From positions 1-33,657 of IMG/VR virus record IMGVR_UViG_3300047546_000916: a stretch of DNA of 33,657 bases. One strand, written 5' to 3'. The DNA is from a virus. Made by a program: the position numbers and the translations under genes. The notes below the pieces were generated by a model that made no database searches, had not been told where the DNA came from, and saw only the letters and a program-made list of their open reading frames with translations. Every line of letters begins with the position of its first letter. Positions within the stretch are counted from its first letter, which is position 1. Below are positions 1-4,653 of the stretch, in pieces.

Positions 1-1
1 C

Positions 2-92
2 GGGAGAGTGGCTACTGTTGGCAATATGTGTGGCTGCGGTCTGTAAAACCGTTACATCGGAACCATCGGGGGTTCAATTCCCTCCTCTCCCA
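2..92 (+). tRNA. tRNA-Tyr (GTA)
   Basis: Class II tRNA. Acceptor gggagag pairs with ctctccc, the anticodon stem gcggt/accgt encloses loop ctgtaaa (GTA at 43-45), a long variable arm follows, and the T-arm has ttcaatt. Discriminator is A; no complete CCA is encoded. It opens the visible array, whose promoter lies left of the window. Confidence 0.95.
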
Positions 93-96
93 CCTT

Positions 97-168
97 GCGA
101 ATTTAGTTCAGAGGTAGAACGTAACCTTGCCAAGGTTAATGTCACGGGTTCGAATCCCGTAGTTCGCT
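97..168 (+). tRNA. tRNA-Gly (GCC)
   Basis: Cloverleaf with acceptor gcgaatt/agttcgc, anticodon loop ttgccaa (GCC at 129-131) and T-loop ttcgaat. It is the only gene of the array seen with CCA directly after the discriminator (169-171); most others depend on CCA addition. Confidence 0.95.
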
Positions 169-171
169 CCA

Positions 172-243
172 GGCCCATTAGTGAAGCGGTCATCACGCCT
201 CTCTGTCTAAGAGGTATCAGGGGTTCGAATCCCCTATGGGTCG
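172..243 (+). tRNA. tRNA-Asp (GTC)
   Basis: Acceptor ggcccat/atgggtc contains one G-T pair. The anticodon stem cctct/agagg holds loop ctgtcta (GTC at 205-207), and the T-arm is gggg-ttcgaat-cccc. It starts directly after the CCA of the preceding tRNA-Gly. Confidence 0.95.
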
Positions 244-438
244 TTGCTACGCTGCCGATGGAGTGTCCCTCCTTGGCGGTTGTAGCACACATTCTTCAGA
301 GGTTGCCAGTTTGCAGAAGAATGTTGTAGCAATAACTGGAATTGGGGAGGGATTTTTGCCCTAGCCGCAAGTCGATGGGAGTAGATCTATGACTTGTGTT
401 GCGCTTACTACTTCGCTGCGAGATACCCCTCTCACCAT
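244..438 (+). other. Structured 195-base gap inside the tRNA array
   Basis: No plausible gene or canonical tRNA is seen here, although neighbouring tRNAs are mostly separated by only a few bases. There are two strong hairpins. Stem 245-256 pairs with 275-287 (12 pairs, one bulge), with an inner ggag/ctcc pairing. cattcttc (290-297) pairs with gaagaatg (316-323). The 9-mer gttgtagca occurs at 279-287 and 323-331. No U-run follows the hairpins, so they do not look like terminators. A small RNA or a decayed tRNA group is possible. Confidence 0.4.
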
Positions 439-510
439 GGTCCCATCGTCTAGCGGTTAGGACAACACTCTTTCACAGTGTAGACACGGGTTCGATTCCC
501 GTTGGGACTA
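439..510 (+). tRNA. tRNA-Glu (TTC)
   Basis: Acceptor ggtccca/tgggact begins with a G-T pair, as I recall from cyanobacterial tRNA-Glu. Stem acact/agtgt holds loop ctttcac (TTC at 472-474). The T-loop is ttcgatt and the discriminator A. Confidence 0.94.
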
Positions 511-513
511 TAA

Positions 514-587
514 CCAGATGTAGCTCAGTTTGGTAGAGCCCTCCGTTTGGGGCGGAGTTGTCGGAGGTTCAAATCCTTTCATCTGGA
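514..587 (+). tRNA. tRNA-Pro (TGG), copy 1
   Basis: Acceptor ccagatg/catctgg, anticodon stem ctccg/cggag with loop tttgggg (TGG at 548-550), T-loop ttcaaat. A second, diverged Pro(TGG) gene lies at 7299. Confidence 0.95.
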
Positions 588-590
588 CTT

Positions 591-664
591 GGGAACATAG
601 CTCCAATTGGTAGAGCACATGATTGAAGATCATGGTGTTGTCGGTTCAAATCCGACTGTTCCCG
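591..664 (+). tRNA. tRNA-Phe (GAA)
   Basis: Acceptor gggaaca/tgttccc, anticodon stem catga/tcatg with loop ttgaaga (GAA at 625-627), T-arm tcgg-ttcaaat-ccga. Confidence 0.94.
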
Positions 665-668
665 CCTT

Positions 669-742
669 AGGAATGTAGCATAGTGGTCAAATGCACCCGG
701 CTGATAACCGGGAGATCATCGGTTCAAATCCGATCATTCCTA
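669..742 (+). tRNA. tRNA-Ile (GAT)
   Basis: Acceptor aggaatg/cattcct, perfect anticodon stem cccgg/ccggg with loop ctgataa (GAT at 703-705), T-arm tcgg-ttcaaat-ccga. Confidence 0.95.
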
Positions 743-744
743 TT

Positions 745-837
745 CGGAAGTGTGGCAGAGTCAGGCTTATCGCAGAATCCTGCTAAGATTCCGTGTCCAG
801 TAATGGGCACCGTTGGTTCAAATCCAACCACTTCCGC
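745..837 (+). tRNA. tRNA-Ser (GCT)
   Basis: Class II tRNA of 93 bases. Acceptor cggaagt/acttccg, anticodon stem gaatc/gattc with loop ctgctaa (GCT at 782-784), a long variable arm, and T-arm gttgg-ttcaaat-ccaac. Ser and Tyr keep the long arm that all Leu tRNAs here lack. Confidence 0.94.
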
Positions 838-840
838 CTC

Positions 841-914
841 AGCAGTATAGCTCAGTCTGGTAGAGTACGGGACTCATATTCCTATGGCCGGGGGTTCAAA
901 TCCCTCTACTGCTA
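841..914 (+). tRNA. tRNA with CAT anticodon, copy 1 (Met or Ile2)
   Basis: Acceptor agcagta/tactgct. Anticodon loop ctcatat has CAT at 875-877, with an imperfect stem (one C-A mismatch at its base). T-loop is ttcaaat. All standard pairs are present at position 1-72, so it is probably an elongator; lysidine-modified Ile2 cannot be excluded. Confidence 0.88.
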
Positions 915-915
915 T

Positions 916-986
916 GTGCCGTTAGTCTAATGGTAAGACAGGAGATTGTGGTTCTCCGCATGAGGGTTCGATTCCCTTACGGCACC
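916..986 (+). tRNA. tRNA-His (GTG)
   Basis: Acceptor gtgccgt/acggcac, anticodon stem ggaga/tctcc with loop ttgtggt (GTG at 948-950), T-loop ttcgatt. Discriminator C986 is the normal C73. The base before the acceptor is T915, whereas bacterial tRNA-His usually has an encoded G-1. Confidence 0.94.
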
Positions 987-988
987 CC

Positions 989-1060
989 GCCGCTATAGCT
1001 TAGTGGAAGAGCACTTCCTTGGTAAGGAAGAGGTCCCCAGTTCAAATCTGGGTAGTGGCT
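989..1060 (+). tRNA. tRNA-Thr (GGT)
   Basis: Acceptor gccgcta/tagtggc, anticodon stem cttcc/ggaag with loop ttggtaa (GGT at 1021-1023), T-arm cccag-ttcaaat-ctggg. Confidence 0.95.
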
Positions 1061-1092
1061 TCAACTATCTGGAAATTCCGGATAGTTCAAAT

Positions 1093-1167
1093 GTCTAGGT
1101 GGCAGAGTGGTCGAATGCAGAAGTCTGCAAAACTTCTATACCGTGGGTTCGAATCCCACCCTAGACT
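1093..1167 (+). tRNA. tRNA-Cys (GCA)
   Basis: Acceptor gtctagg/cctagac, anticodon stem gaagt/acttc with loop ctgcaaa (GCA at 1127-1129), T-arm gtggg-ttcgaat-cccac, discriminator T as expected for Cys. Confidence 0.95.
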
Positions 1168-1172
1168 CCTAT

Positions 1173-1243
1173 TCCAGAATCGTCTAATGGCAGGACACCT
1201 CCCTTTGAAGGAGTTTATCTAGGTTCGAGTCCTAGTTCTGGAA
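1173..1243 (+). tRNA. tRNA-Gln (TTG)
   Basis: Acceptor tccagaa/ttctgga, D-stem gtc/gac, anticodon loop ctttgaa (TTG at 1205-1207) on four good pairs plus one C-T mismatch, T-arm ctagg-ttcgagt-cctag. Confidence 0.9.
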
Positions 1244-1246
1244 CTT

Positions 1247-1319
1247 GTCCGTGTAGCCCAACGGAAGAGGCACTACCTTGAGGGGGTAGGTGTTGGAGGT
1301 TCAAATCCTCTCACGGACA
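1247..1319 (+). tRNA. tRNA-Leu (GAG), short variable arm
   Basis: Acceptor gtccgtg/cacggac, anticodon stem ctacc/ggtag with loop ttgaggg (GAG), T-loop ttcaaat. The variable region is only gtgtt (5 bases), although bacterial Leu tRNAs are normally class II. Its D-arm (cccaacggaagagg) is shared with the next gene, which suggests tandem duplication. Confidence 0.92.
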
Positions 1320-1322
1320 TAT

Positions 1323-1395
1323 GCTGGTGTATCCCAACGGAAGAGGAGTCGGTCTCAAAAACCGAATGTTGTGGGTTCGAATCCCACCACCAGTA
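1323..1395 (+). tRNA. tRNA-Leu (CAA), short variable arm
   Basis: Acceptor gctggtg/caccagt, anticodon stem tcggt/accga with loop ctcaaaa (CAA at 1356-1358), 5-base variable region atgtt, T-arm gtggg-ttcgaat-cccac. Class I shape with a Leu anticodon. Confidence 0.92.
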
Positions 1396-1416
1396 TTCCA
1401 TCTATGATGGAAATGT

Positions 1417-1488
1417 GTTGGGTTGGTCTAATGGTAAGATGCAGGTCTCCAAAACCTTGCGATGGGGGTTCAAATCCCTCACCCTTCG
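1417..1488 (+). tRNA. tRNA-Trp (CCA) with weakened acceptor stem
   Basis: Anticodon loop ctccaaa (CCA at 1449-1451), T-loop ttcaaat, discriminator G as in bacterial Trp tRNAs. In acceptor gttgggt/acccttc the second and third pairs are T-T, which leaves a tandem mismatch. Confidence 0.86.
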
Positions 1489-1492
1489 CCAA

Positions 1493-1565
1493 GTCCTTTT
1501 AGCTCAGCGGACAGAGCAGTAGGCTACGAACCTATGTGTCGGGAGTTCGAATCTCTCAAAGGACG
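1493..1565 (+). tRNA. tRNA-Arg (ACG)
   Basis: Acceptor gtccttt/aaaggac, anticodon stem gtagg/cctat with loop ctacgaa (ACG at 1526-1528), T-loop ttcgaat, discriminator G. Reading CGN codons fully would need host TadA to make inosine. Confidence 0.94.
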
Positions 1566-1595
1566 CCTCTAAATAGCATAAAGTGTGATAGGATT

Positions 1596-2066
1596 ATGGA
1601 ATTAGTAGAACCACATTCAACTATATTGGTTCTGAACAGTTCATATGAACCATTACATTTCACTAATTGGAAGAGAGCAATTGTTCTTCTCTTTAAGGAG
1701 AAAGCAAGACTCATCACTAAACGTGTAATACGTTTGGTCAATTATGTGAATCTTCCCTTTCATCTTGGTAAAGGATCTTTTCCAACAAGAGCATTAATAT
1801 ATAAGAGGGATGATTATGAGTGTCAGTATTGTGGATCTGAAAAAGATCTTACGCTGGATCATGTGATTCCACGTTCTAAAGGTGGACGGGAAACCTGGGA
1901 AAACCTAGTTGCCTGTTGTGCTAAATGTAACTTGAAAAAGGGAAGCAAACTTCTGTCTGAAACTAACATGACTCTGAAGAAACAACCAACAGCACCTTTC
2001 AATAGGGTTTATCTTGATGTTCAAAAGAGTGGTGTTTCTGAATGGACAGAATATGTGATGGGATAG
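1596..2066 (+). CDS. Stand-alone HNH endonuclease
   Basis: A 156-residue protein of the common cyanobacterial and phage HNH type. It has a first zinc knuckle CQYCG, the HNH core LTLDHVIPRSKGG, then WENLVACCAKCNLKKG carrying the last catalytic residues and the second zinc pair. The N-terminal half (VLNSSYEPLHF) is the usual lead-in of this family. The ATG at 1596 is chosen because the frame upstream runs into tRNA-Arg. The likely function is nicking or cutting double-stranded DNA; whether it is a homing enzyme or a general phage nuclease is not visible. It differs in architecture from the other three HNH genes of the window. Confidence 0.9.
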   Translation: MELVEPHSTILVLNSSYEPLHFTNWKRAIVLLFKEKARLITKRVIRLVNYVNLPFHLGKGSFPTRALIYKRDDYECQYCGSEKDLTLDHVIPRSKGGRETWENLVACCAKCNLKKGSKLLSETNMTLKKQPTAPFNRVYLDVQKSGVSEWTEYVMG

Positions 2067-2093
2067 GACAGTTTACGAACTGGCACAGGGGGG

Positions 2094-2122
2094 TTGACAA
2101 CCCACTCTAAATATCTTATATT
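2094..2122 (+). promoter_or_regulatory. sigma70-like promoter upstream of second tRNA group
   Basis: TTGACA (2094-2099), 17-base spacer, TATATT (2117-2122). It sits after the HNH stop and about 65 bases before the CAT tRNA at 2187, so it probably restarts early transcription of tRNAs. Confidence 0.75.
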
Positions 2123-2186
2123 AAAAAGGTGGGTGGTACGGGTAGGTGAGGTCCAAACTCAACGTAATTCCAACCCCCCACATCAT

Positions 2187-2260
2187 AGCGGGATAGTGAA
2201 GTCAGGTATCACGGCGGTCTCATAAGCCGCAGATCGTTGGTTCAAATCCAACTCCCGCCC
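2187..2260 (+). tRNA. tRNA with CAT anticodon, copy 2 (initiator-like body)
   Basis: Anticodon loop ctcataa (CAT at 2221-2223). Six acceptor pairs gcggga/tcccgc are preceded by an unpaired A-C at 1-72. Bacterial initiator tRNA also has an unpaired 1-72 position, and the T-arm gttgg-ttcaaat-ccaac and gcggga acceptor resemble it. The three consecutive G-C pairs next to the initiator anticodon loop are absent, so the role is uncertain. Confidence 0.88.
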
Positions 2261-2265
2261 CCAAT

Positions 2266-2337
2266 CCTCCGGTAGTCTATTGGTAATGACGGGTGGACAA
2301 CACACATGGAAACTGGGTTCGATTCCCAGACGGAGAC
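2266..2337 (+). pseudogene. Degraded tRNA, anticodon not assignable
   Basis: D-arm (gtc...gac) and T-arm (ctggg-ttcgatt-cccag) are intact, and ctccg/cggag remains of the acceptor, with mismatches at its first and last pairs. The anticodon arm region 2291-2308 does not form a normal stem. The best fit gives loop gacaaca with A at position 33 instead of the near-universal U. It may be a decayed or edited tRNA. Confidence 0.55.
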
Positions 2338-2343
2338 AATCAT

Positions 2344-2416
2344 TCCCATCGACCGAGCAAGCGAACGGGCCCGACTGTTAATCGGAGATTGGTAGGGGCA
2401 GTACCTACGATGGGAG
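2344..2416 (+). tRNA. tRNA-Asn (GTT) with non-canonical D- and T-loops
   Basis: Acceptor tcccatc/gatggga is perfect and the anticodon loop ctgttaa has GTT at 2377-2379. The T-stem gtagg/cctac encloses loop ggcagta instead of the TTC type. The D-loop agcaagcgaa (2356-2365) has no GG. A C-A mismatch opens the anticodon stem. The same set of deviations recurs in tRNA-Val at 4502, so it is not random decay. Confidence 0.85.
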
Positions 2417-2430
2417 TTCTAACCACTAAA

Positions 2431-2449
2431 ATACTATAAATAATAGTAT
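2431..2449 (+). promoter_or_regulatory. Late promoter inside inverted repeat, before HNH gene
   Basis: TATAAATA at 2435-2442 matches the T4 late promoter. Arms atactat (2431-2437) and atagtat (2443-2449) are exact inverted repeats, so early read-through RNA forms a hairpin that late RNA lacks. A strong ribosome site GGAGGT follows at 2454-2459. Confidence 0.7.
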
Positions 2450-2463
2450 GATTGGAGGTTAGA

Positions 2464-3000
2464 ATGTCTGGCAAATCTGTTGTTCTCTTTCGTCAGAGAA
2501 GAAAAAGGTGGGCAGTTGAAGCATTTGGTGGTAAGTGTGGTATCTGTGGTTATGATAGATGTGTTGAAGCATTAGAGTTTCATCACATAGACCCTAACCA
2601 AAAAGATTTCCCACCATCAGCATCTGTAGCAAACAGGCAAGTATTTGTTGAAGAACTTAGAAAGTGTGTTTGTTTATGTTCAAACTGTCATCGTGAAGTT
2701 CATTCTGGTGTTGCTACAATACCAGATAATGTGATAAAATTTGATGAAAGTTTTTCAGATAAACCTTTACCGGAAAAACCAAAGCACCCTTGTAAAGAGT
2801 GTGGAAAATTGACAACTATAACTCAAACATTTTGTTCAGTAAACTGCTCTAATAAAAATAGAGAAGTTGCTGAATGGCCGAGTAACCAAGAACTACAAAA
2901 ACTTGTTCTTGAAAATGGTTATACTGCTACTGGTAGGATGTTTGGTGTTAGTGATAATGCAGTTAGAAAAAGGTTAAATAGACAAAATAAGCCCTTGTAA
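2464..3000 (+). CDS. Mobile-type HNH endonuclease (HNH, zinc ribbon, HTH)
   Basis: A 178-residue protein starting at ATG 2464 behind GGAGGT. Module order is HNH first (GGKCGICGYD, LEFHHIDP, then CLCSNCHREVHSG), then a second Cys-rich ribbon (CKECG, later FCSVNC), then a C-terminal helix-turn-helix-like stretch ending VSDNAVRKRLNRQ. This suits a free-standing homing nuclease with a separate DNA-binding tail. The last 10 bases, including the TAA stop, lie inside the following tRNA-Thr. The late promoter and hairpin just upstream suggest late-only expression. Confidence 0.88.
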   Translation: MSGKSVVLFRQRRKRWAVEAFGGKCGICGYDRCVEALEFHHIDPNQKDFPPSASVANRQVFVEELRKCVCLCSNCHREVHSGVATIPDNVIKFDESFSDKPLPEKPKHPCKECGKLTTITQTFCSVNCSNKNREVAEWPSNQELQKLVLENGYTATGRMFGVSDNAVRKRLNRQNKPL

Positions 3001-3062
3001 CTCAGTGGTAGAGTGCGATACTTGTAATATCGAAGTCGCAAGTTCGAATCTTGTCGGGGGCT
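2991..3062 (+). tRNA. tRNA-Thr (TGT)
   Basis: Acceptor gcccttg/cgggggc uses two T-G pairs. Anticodon stem cgata/tatcg holds loop cttgtaa (TGT at 3023-3025), with T-loop ttcgaat. Its first 10 bases are also the end of the preceding HNH gene. Confidence 0.93.
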
Positions 3063-3063
3063 T

Positions 3064-3134
3064 CCGCGATCATTTGCGCTGGAGCTGATAATCCAGAATG
3101 CCGTGATTGCGTCGGGAAGGGCACTGTTCTTCCC
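3064..3134 (+). other. tRNA-like structured remnant with GAT loop
   Basis: gcgatca (3066-3072) pairs with tgattgc (3104-3110). Between them ctgga/tccag encloses the 8-base loop gctgataa, which contains an Ile-type GAT. A further hairpin gggaag (3114-3119)/cttccc (3129-3134) has loop ggcactgtt, which begins ggc like the odd T-loops at 2397 and 4555. No full cloverleaf was found. Confidence 0.4.
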
Positions 3135-3139
3135 ACCTT

Positions 3140-3210
3140 GGGGAATTAGTTAAACGGTATAACGGGTGCTTTGCAAGCACTTATTAGGAGTTCGATTCTC
3201 CTATTCTCCA
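3140..3210 (+). tRNA. tRNA-Ala (TGC)
   Basis: Acceptor ggggaat/attctcc, anticodon stem ggtgc/gcact with loop tttgcaa (TGC at 3172-3174), T-arm aggag-ttcgatt-ctcct, discriminator A. Confidence 0.94.
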
Positions 3211-3231
3211 TTCGCGAATAGCGAACAATTT

Positions 3232-3304
3232 GCCCTTGTATTCCAACGGTAGAGAAGGTGGACTTAGAATCCATACAGTGTAAGTTCGAATCTTACCAGG
3301 GGCA
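3232..3304 (+). tRNA. tRNA-Leu (TAG), short variable arm
   Basis: Acceptor gcccttg/caggggc, anticodon loop cttagaa (TAG at 3265-3267), 5-base variable region acagt, T-arm gtaag-ttcgaat-cttac. The D-arm ttccaacggtagaga resembles the other short-armed Leu tRNAs. Confidence 0.92.
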
Positions 3305-3305
3305 C

Positions 3306-3334
3306 TTGACAATTAAAGATACATAGTCTATAAT
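3306..3334 (+). promoter_or_regulatory. Perfect consensus sigma70 promoter
   Basis: TTGACA (3306-3311), exactly 17 bases, TATAAT (3329-3334), ten bases before tRNA-Gly(TCC). A full consensus match read by unmodified host polymerase fits early tRNA transcription. Confidence 0.88.
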
Positions 3335-3344
3335 TGTCTCATAT

Positions 3345-3416
3345 GCGGTTGTAATTCAGTGGTAGAATGTCTGCCTTCCAAGCAGAACGTCGTCGGTTCG
3401 AATCCGATCAGCCGCT
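3345..3416 (+). tRNA. tRNA-Gly (TCC)
   Basis: Acceptor gcggttg/cagccgc, anticodon stem tctgc/gcaga with loop cttccaa (TCC at 3377-3379), T-arm gtcgg-ttcgaat-ccgat. Confidence 0.95.
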
Positions 3417-3430
3417 CTCCCCTGTGGGGG

Positions 3431-3437
3431 ATAAATA
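3431..3437 (+). promoter_or_regulatory. T4-type late promoter (ATAAATA)
   Basis: ATAAATA, 28 bases before the ATG at 3466. A small G-C hairpin (cccc...gggg) lies just upstream and may end tRNA transcripts. Confidence 0.55.
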
Positions 3438-3465
3438 AGTTCGTAGGTGTTCGGTTTACCGATCT

Positions 3466-3741
3466 ATGAATTTACACGATGCTGGTGTTTCATTAAAATT
3501 GGAATGTGCCATTCGTGGTTTGGGATTTGTTGAAATTGGGTGGCGAGTTGTCGCTAATGCTGGTATTTACTTTGTGAGACCGGTTTCTCAATGGAAAGTC
3601 GGAACTCCAACAGATGATCTACTTTTCTTTCAACTTCAAACTATTGAAGTCTATCAAAAGGAAGAAGACAGTCTGATTATTGGATGTCCAGTCGCAGATT
3701 CCGCAAAACGTGCTATAGATTTAGCGTTCTCTCTTTCGTGA
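3466..3741 (+). CDS. Hypothetical protein, 91 aa
   Basis: Not recognised. The sequence is soluble in character, with alternating hydrophobic strands (VEIGWRVVANAGIYFV, then DSLIIGCPVAD) suggesting a small alpha/beta fold. No signal peptide, membrane segment or catalytic motif is seen. It starts at ATG 3466, 28 bases after a late promoter, without a clear Shine-Dalgarno sequence, and is followed after six bases by another small gene, probably co-transcribed. Confidence 0.7.
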   Translation: MNLHDAGVSLKLECAIRGLGFVEIGWRVVANAGIYFVRPVSQWKVGTPTDDLLFFQLQTIEVYQKEEDSLIIGCPVADSAKRAIDLAFSLS

Positions 3742-3747
3742 ATTATT

Positions 3748-3981
3748 ATGGTTGATACTGAAATTATTAATACATATCGTCGGGAAAGAATTTCTGATCT
3801 TCTTCTTGATTACGTTGATGATGAGAATCTTGATTCGCGTCATGTTTATGAGGAACTTTTGGCAGAAGTAAAAAGTCTGTCTGATTATTTTCTTAAAAAG
3901 CATAAGAAAATGGAGAATCTATATACTCTTATGTTAGGTCACAGAGAAGTTGATCTCTCTGAACTTAAAGATCTATTATAA
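3748..3981 (+). CDS. Hypothetical acidic helical protein, 77 aa
   Basis: Not recognised. It is predicted mostly helical and rich in D/E and K, with a heptad-like middle (YEELLAEVKSLSDYFLKKHKK). There is no membrane segment or known motif. It follows the 3466 gene with a 6-base gap on the same strand. The next gene is an HNH nuclease whose promoter hairpin begins directly after this stop. Confidence 0.7.
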   Translation: MVDTEIINTYRRERISDLLLDYVDDENLDSRHVYEELLAEVKSLSDYFLKKHKKMENLYTLMLGHREVDLSELKDLL

Positions 3982-4014
3982 CACATCATTTGCATAAATA
4001 ATTATACCGATGTG
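3982..4014 (+). promoter_or_regulatory. Late promoter between inverted arms, before HNH gene
   Basis: ATAAATA at 3994-4000 lies between cacatc (3982-3987) and gatgtg (4009-4014). The arms are only 6 bp, weaker than at the other two HNH genes. The downstream arm ends 8 bases before ATG 4023. Confidence 0.5.
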
Positions 4015-4022
4015 CTAATAAA

Positions 4023-4550
4023 ATGGATCAAGATAATTTAAGAAAACTAGTTGAAGATGGAAAAAGCATCCGTCAGATTGCTGGTTTATTAAATAAAAGT
4101 CCTGGGTCCGTAAGACACTGGTTAAGAAAATATGATCTTACAACTTATAAACCACCAAAATACGTGAATAATTGTAAGTTTTGTAATGCTGAACTTACTG
4201 GAGAAAATACTTATGAGTCCAAAAAAAGATGGGCTTGTAAAAAGTGTCAAAATAAGTATAGAAATGAACAATTTGTTCAAACCAAACAAAAAATGGTTGA
4301 ATATAAAGGTGGAAAATGCATTTGTTGTGGTTTTGATAAACATTACTCAGCACTTGATTTTCACCATTTAGATCCATCAATTAAGGAGTTTAATTTAACA
4401 CGCAATAGTATTGGATGGAACAAACTTCAACCAGAACTTGACAAGTGCGTTCTTTTATGTTCTAATTGTCATAGAATGATTCATGCAGGAGTGATAAACT
4501 TGCCCGATGACTCAGCTAGTGAAGAGACCTGCCTTACAAGCAGACATTGA
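4023..4550 (+). CDS. Mobile-type HNH endonuclease (HTH, zinc ribbon, HNH)
   Basis: A 175-residue protein with the same modules as the 2464 gene in the opposite order. An N-terminal helix-turn-helix (SIRQIAGLLNKSPGSVRHWL) comes first, then a CKFC...CKKC ribbon, then the HNH core (GGKCICCGFD, LDFHHLDP, CSNCHRMIHAG). There is no Shine-Dalgarno sequence before ATG 4023. The last 49 bases, including the stop, lie within tRNA-Val, so the C-terminal residues after about NLPDD are encoded by the tRNA gene. This suggests insertion beside the tRNA with loss of the original stop. Confidence 0.88.
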   Translation: MDQDNLRKLVEDGKSIRQIAGLLNKSPGSVRHWLRKYDLTTYKPPKYVNNCKFCNAELTGENTYESKKRWACKKCQNKYRNEQFVQTKQKMVEYKGGKCICCGFDKHYSALDFHHLDPSIKEFNLTRNSIGWNKLQPELDKCVLLCSNCHRMIHAGVINLPDDSASEETCLTSRH

Positions 4551-4574
4551 CGGGGGCGGAACCTGTATCGGGCA
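4502..4574 (+). tRNA. tRNA-Val (TAC) with non-canonical D- and T-loops
   Basis: Acceptor gcccgat/atcgggc is perfect and the anticodon loop cttacaa has TAC at 4535-4537. The T-stem acggg/cctgt encloses ggcggaa and the D-loop is agctagtgaa (4514-4523). Both match the pattern in tRNA-Asn at 2344, including the C-A mismatch at the foot of the anticodon stem. It overlaps the preceding HNH gene by 49 bases. Confidence 0.84.
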
Positions 4575-4575
4575 T

Positions 4576-4617
4576 TTCCACATTTGCGTGGAATATCCAC
4601 ACTTCTGTGTGGATTTT
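4576..4617 (+). terminator. Tandem hairpin terminator
   Basis: The first hairpin is ttccac (4576-4581)/gtggaa (4588-4593). The second is atccacac (4595-4602)/gtgtggat (4607-4614) with a 4-base loop and tttt to 4617. It ends the tRNA-Val transcript. Confidence 0.7.
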
Positions 4618-4621
4618 GTAG

Positions 4622-4629
4622 TATAAATA
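4622..4629 (+). promoter_or_regulatory. T4-type late promoter (TATAAATA)
   Basis: Full TATAAATA directly after the tandem terminator and 24 bases before the gene at 4654. It separates late expression of that gene from the early tRNA transcript. Confidence 0.7.
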
Positions 4630-4653
4630 TCGTGTTGGAATTCATATTTAATC

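Noticed and set aside
245-323. Hairpins considered as terminators
   Set aside because: No U-run follows either stem.
18-329. Open frames on both strands across the first tRNAs
   Set aside because: They run through well-formed tRNA genes and have no protein-like composition.
244-438. Search for a hidden tRNA-Lys or tRNA-Arg(TCT)
   Set aside because: No TTC-type or ggc-type T-arm and no acceptor pair could be found around a suitable loop.
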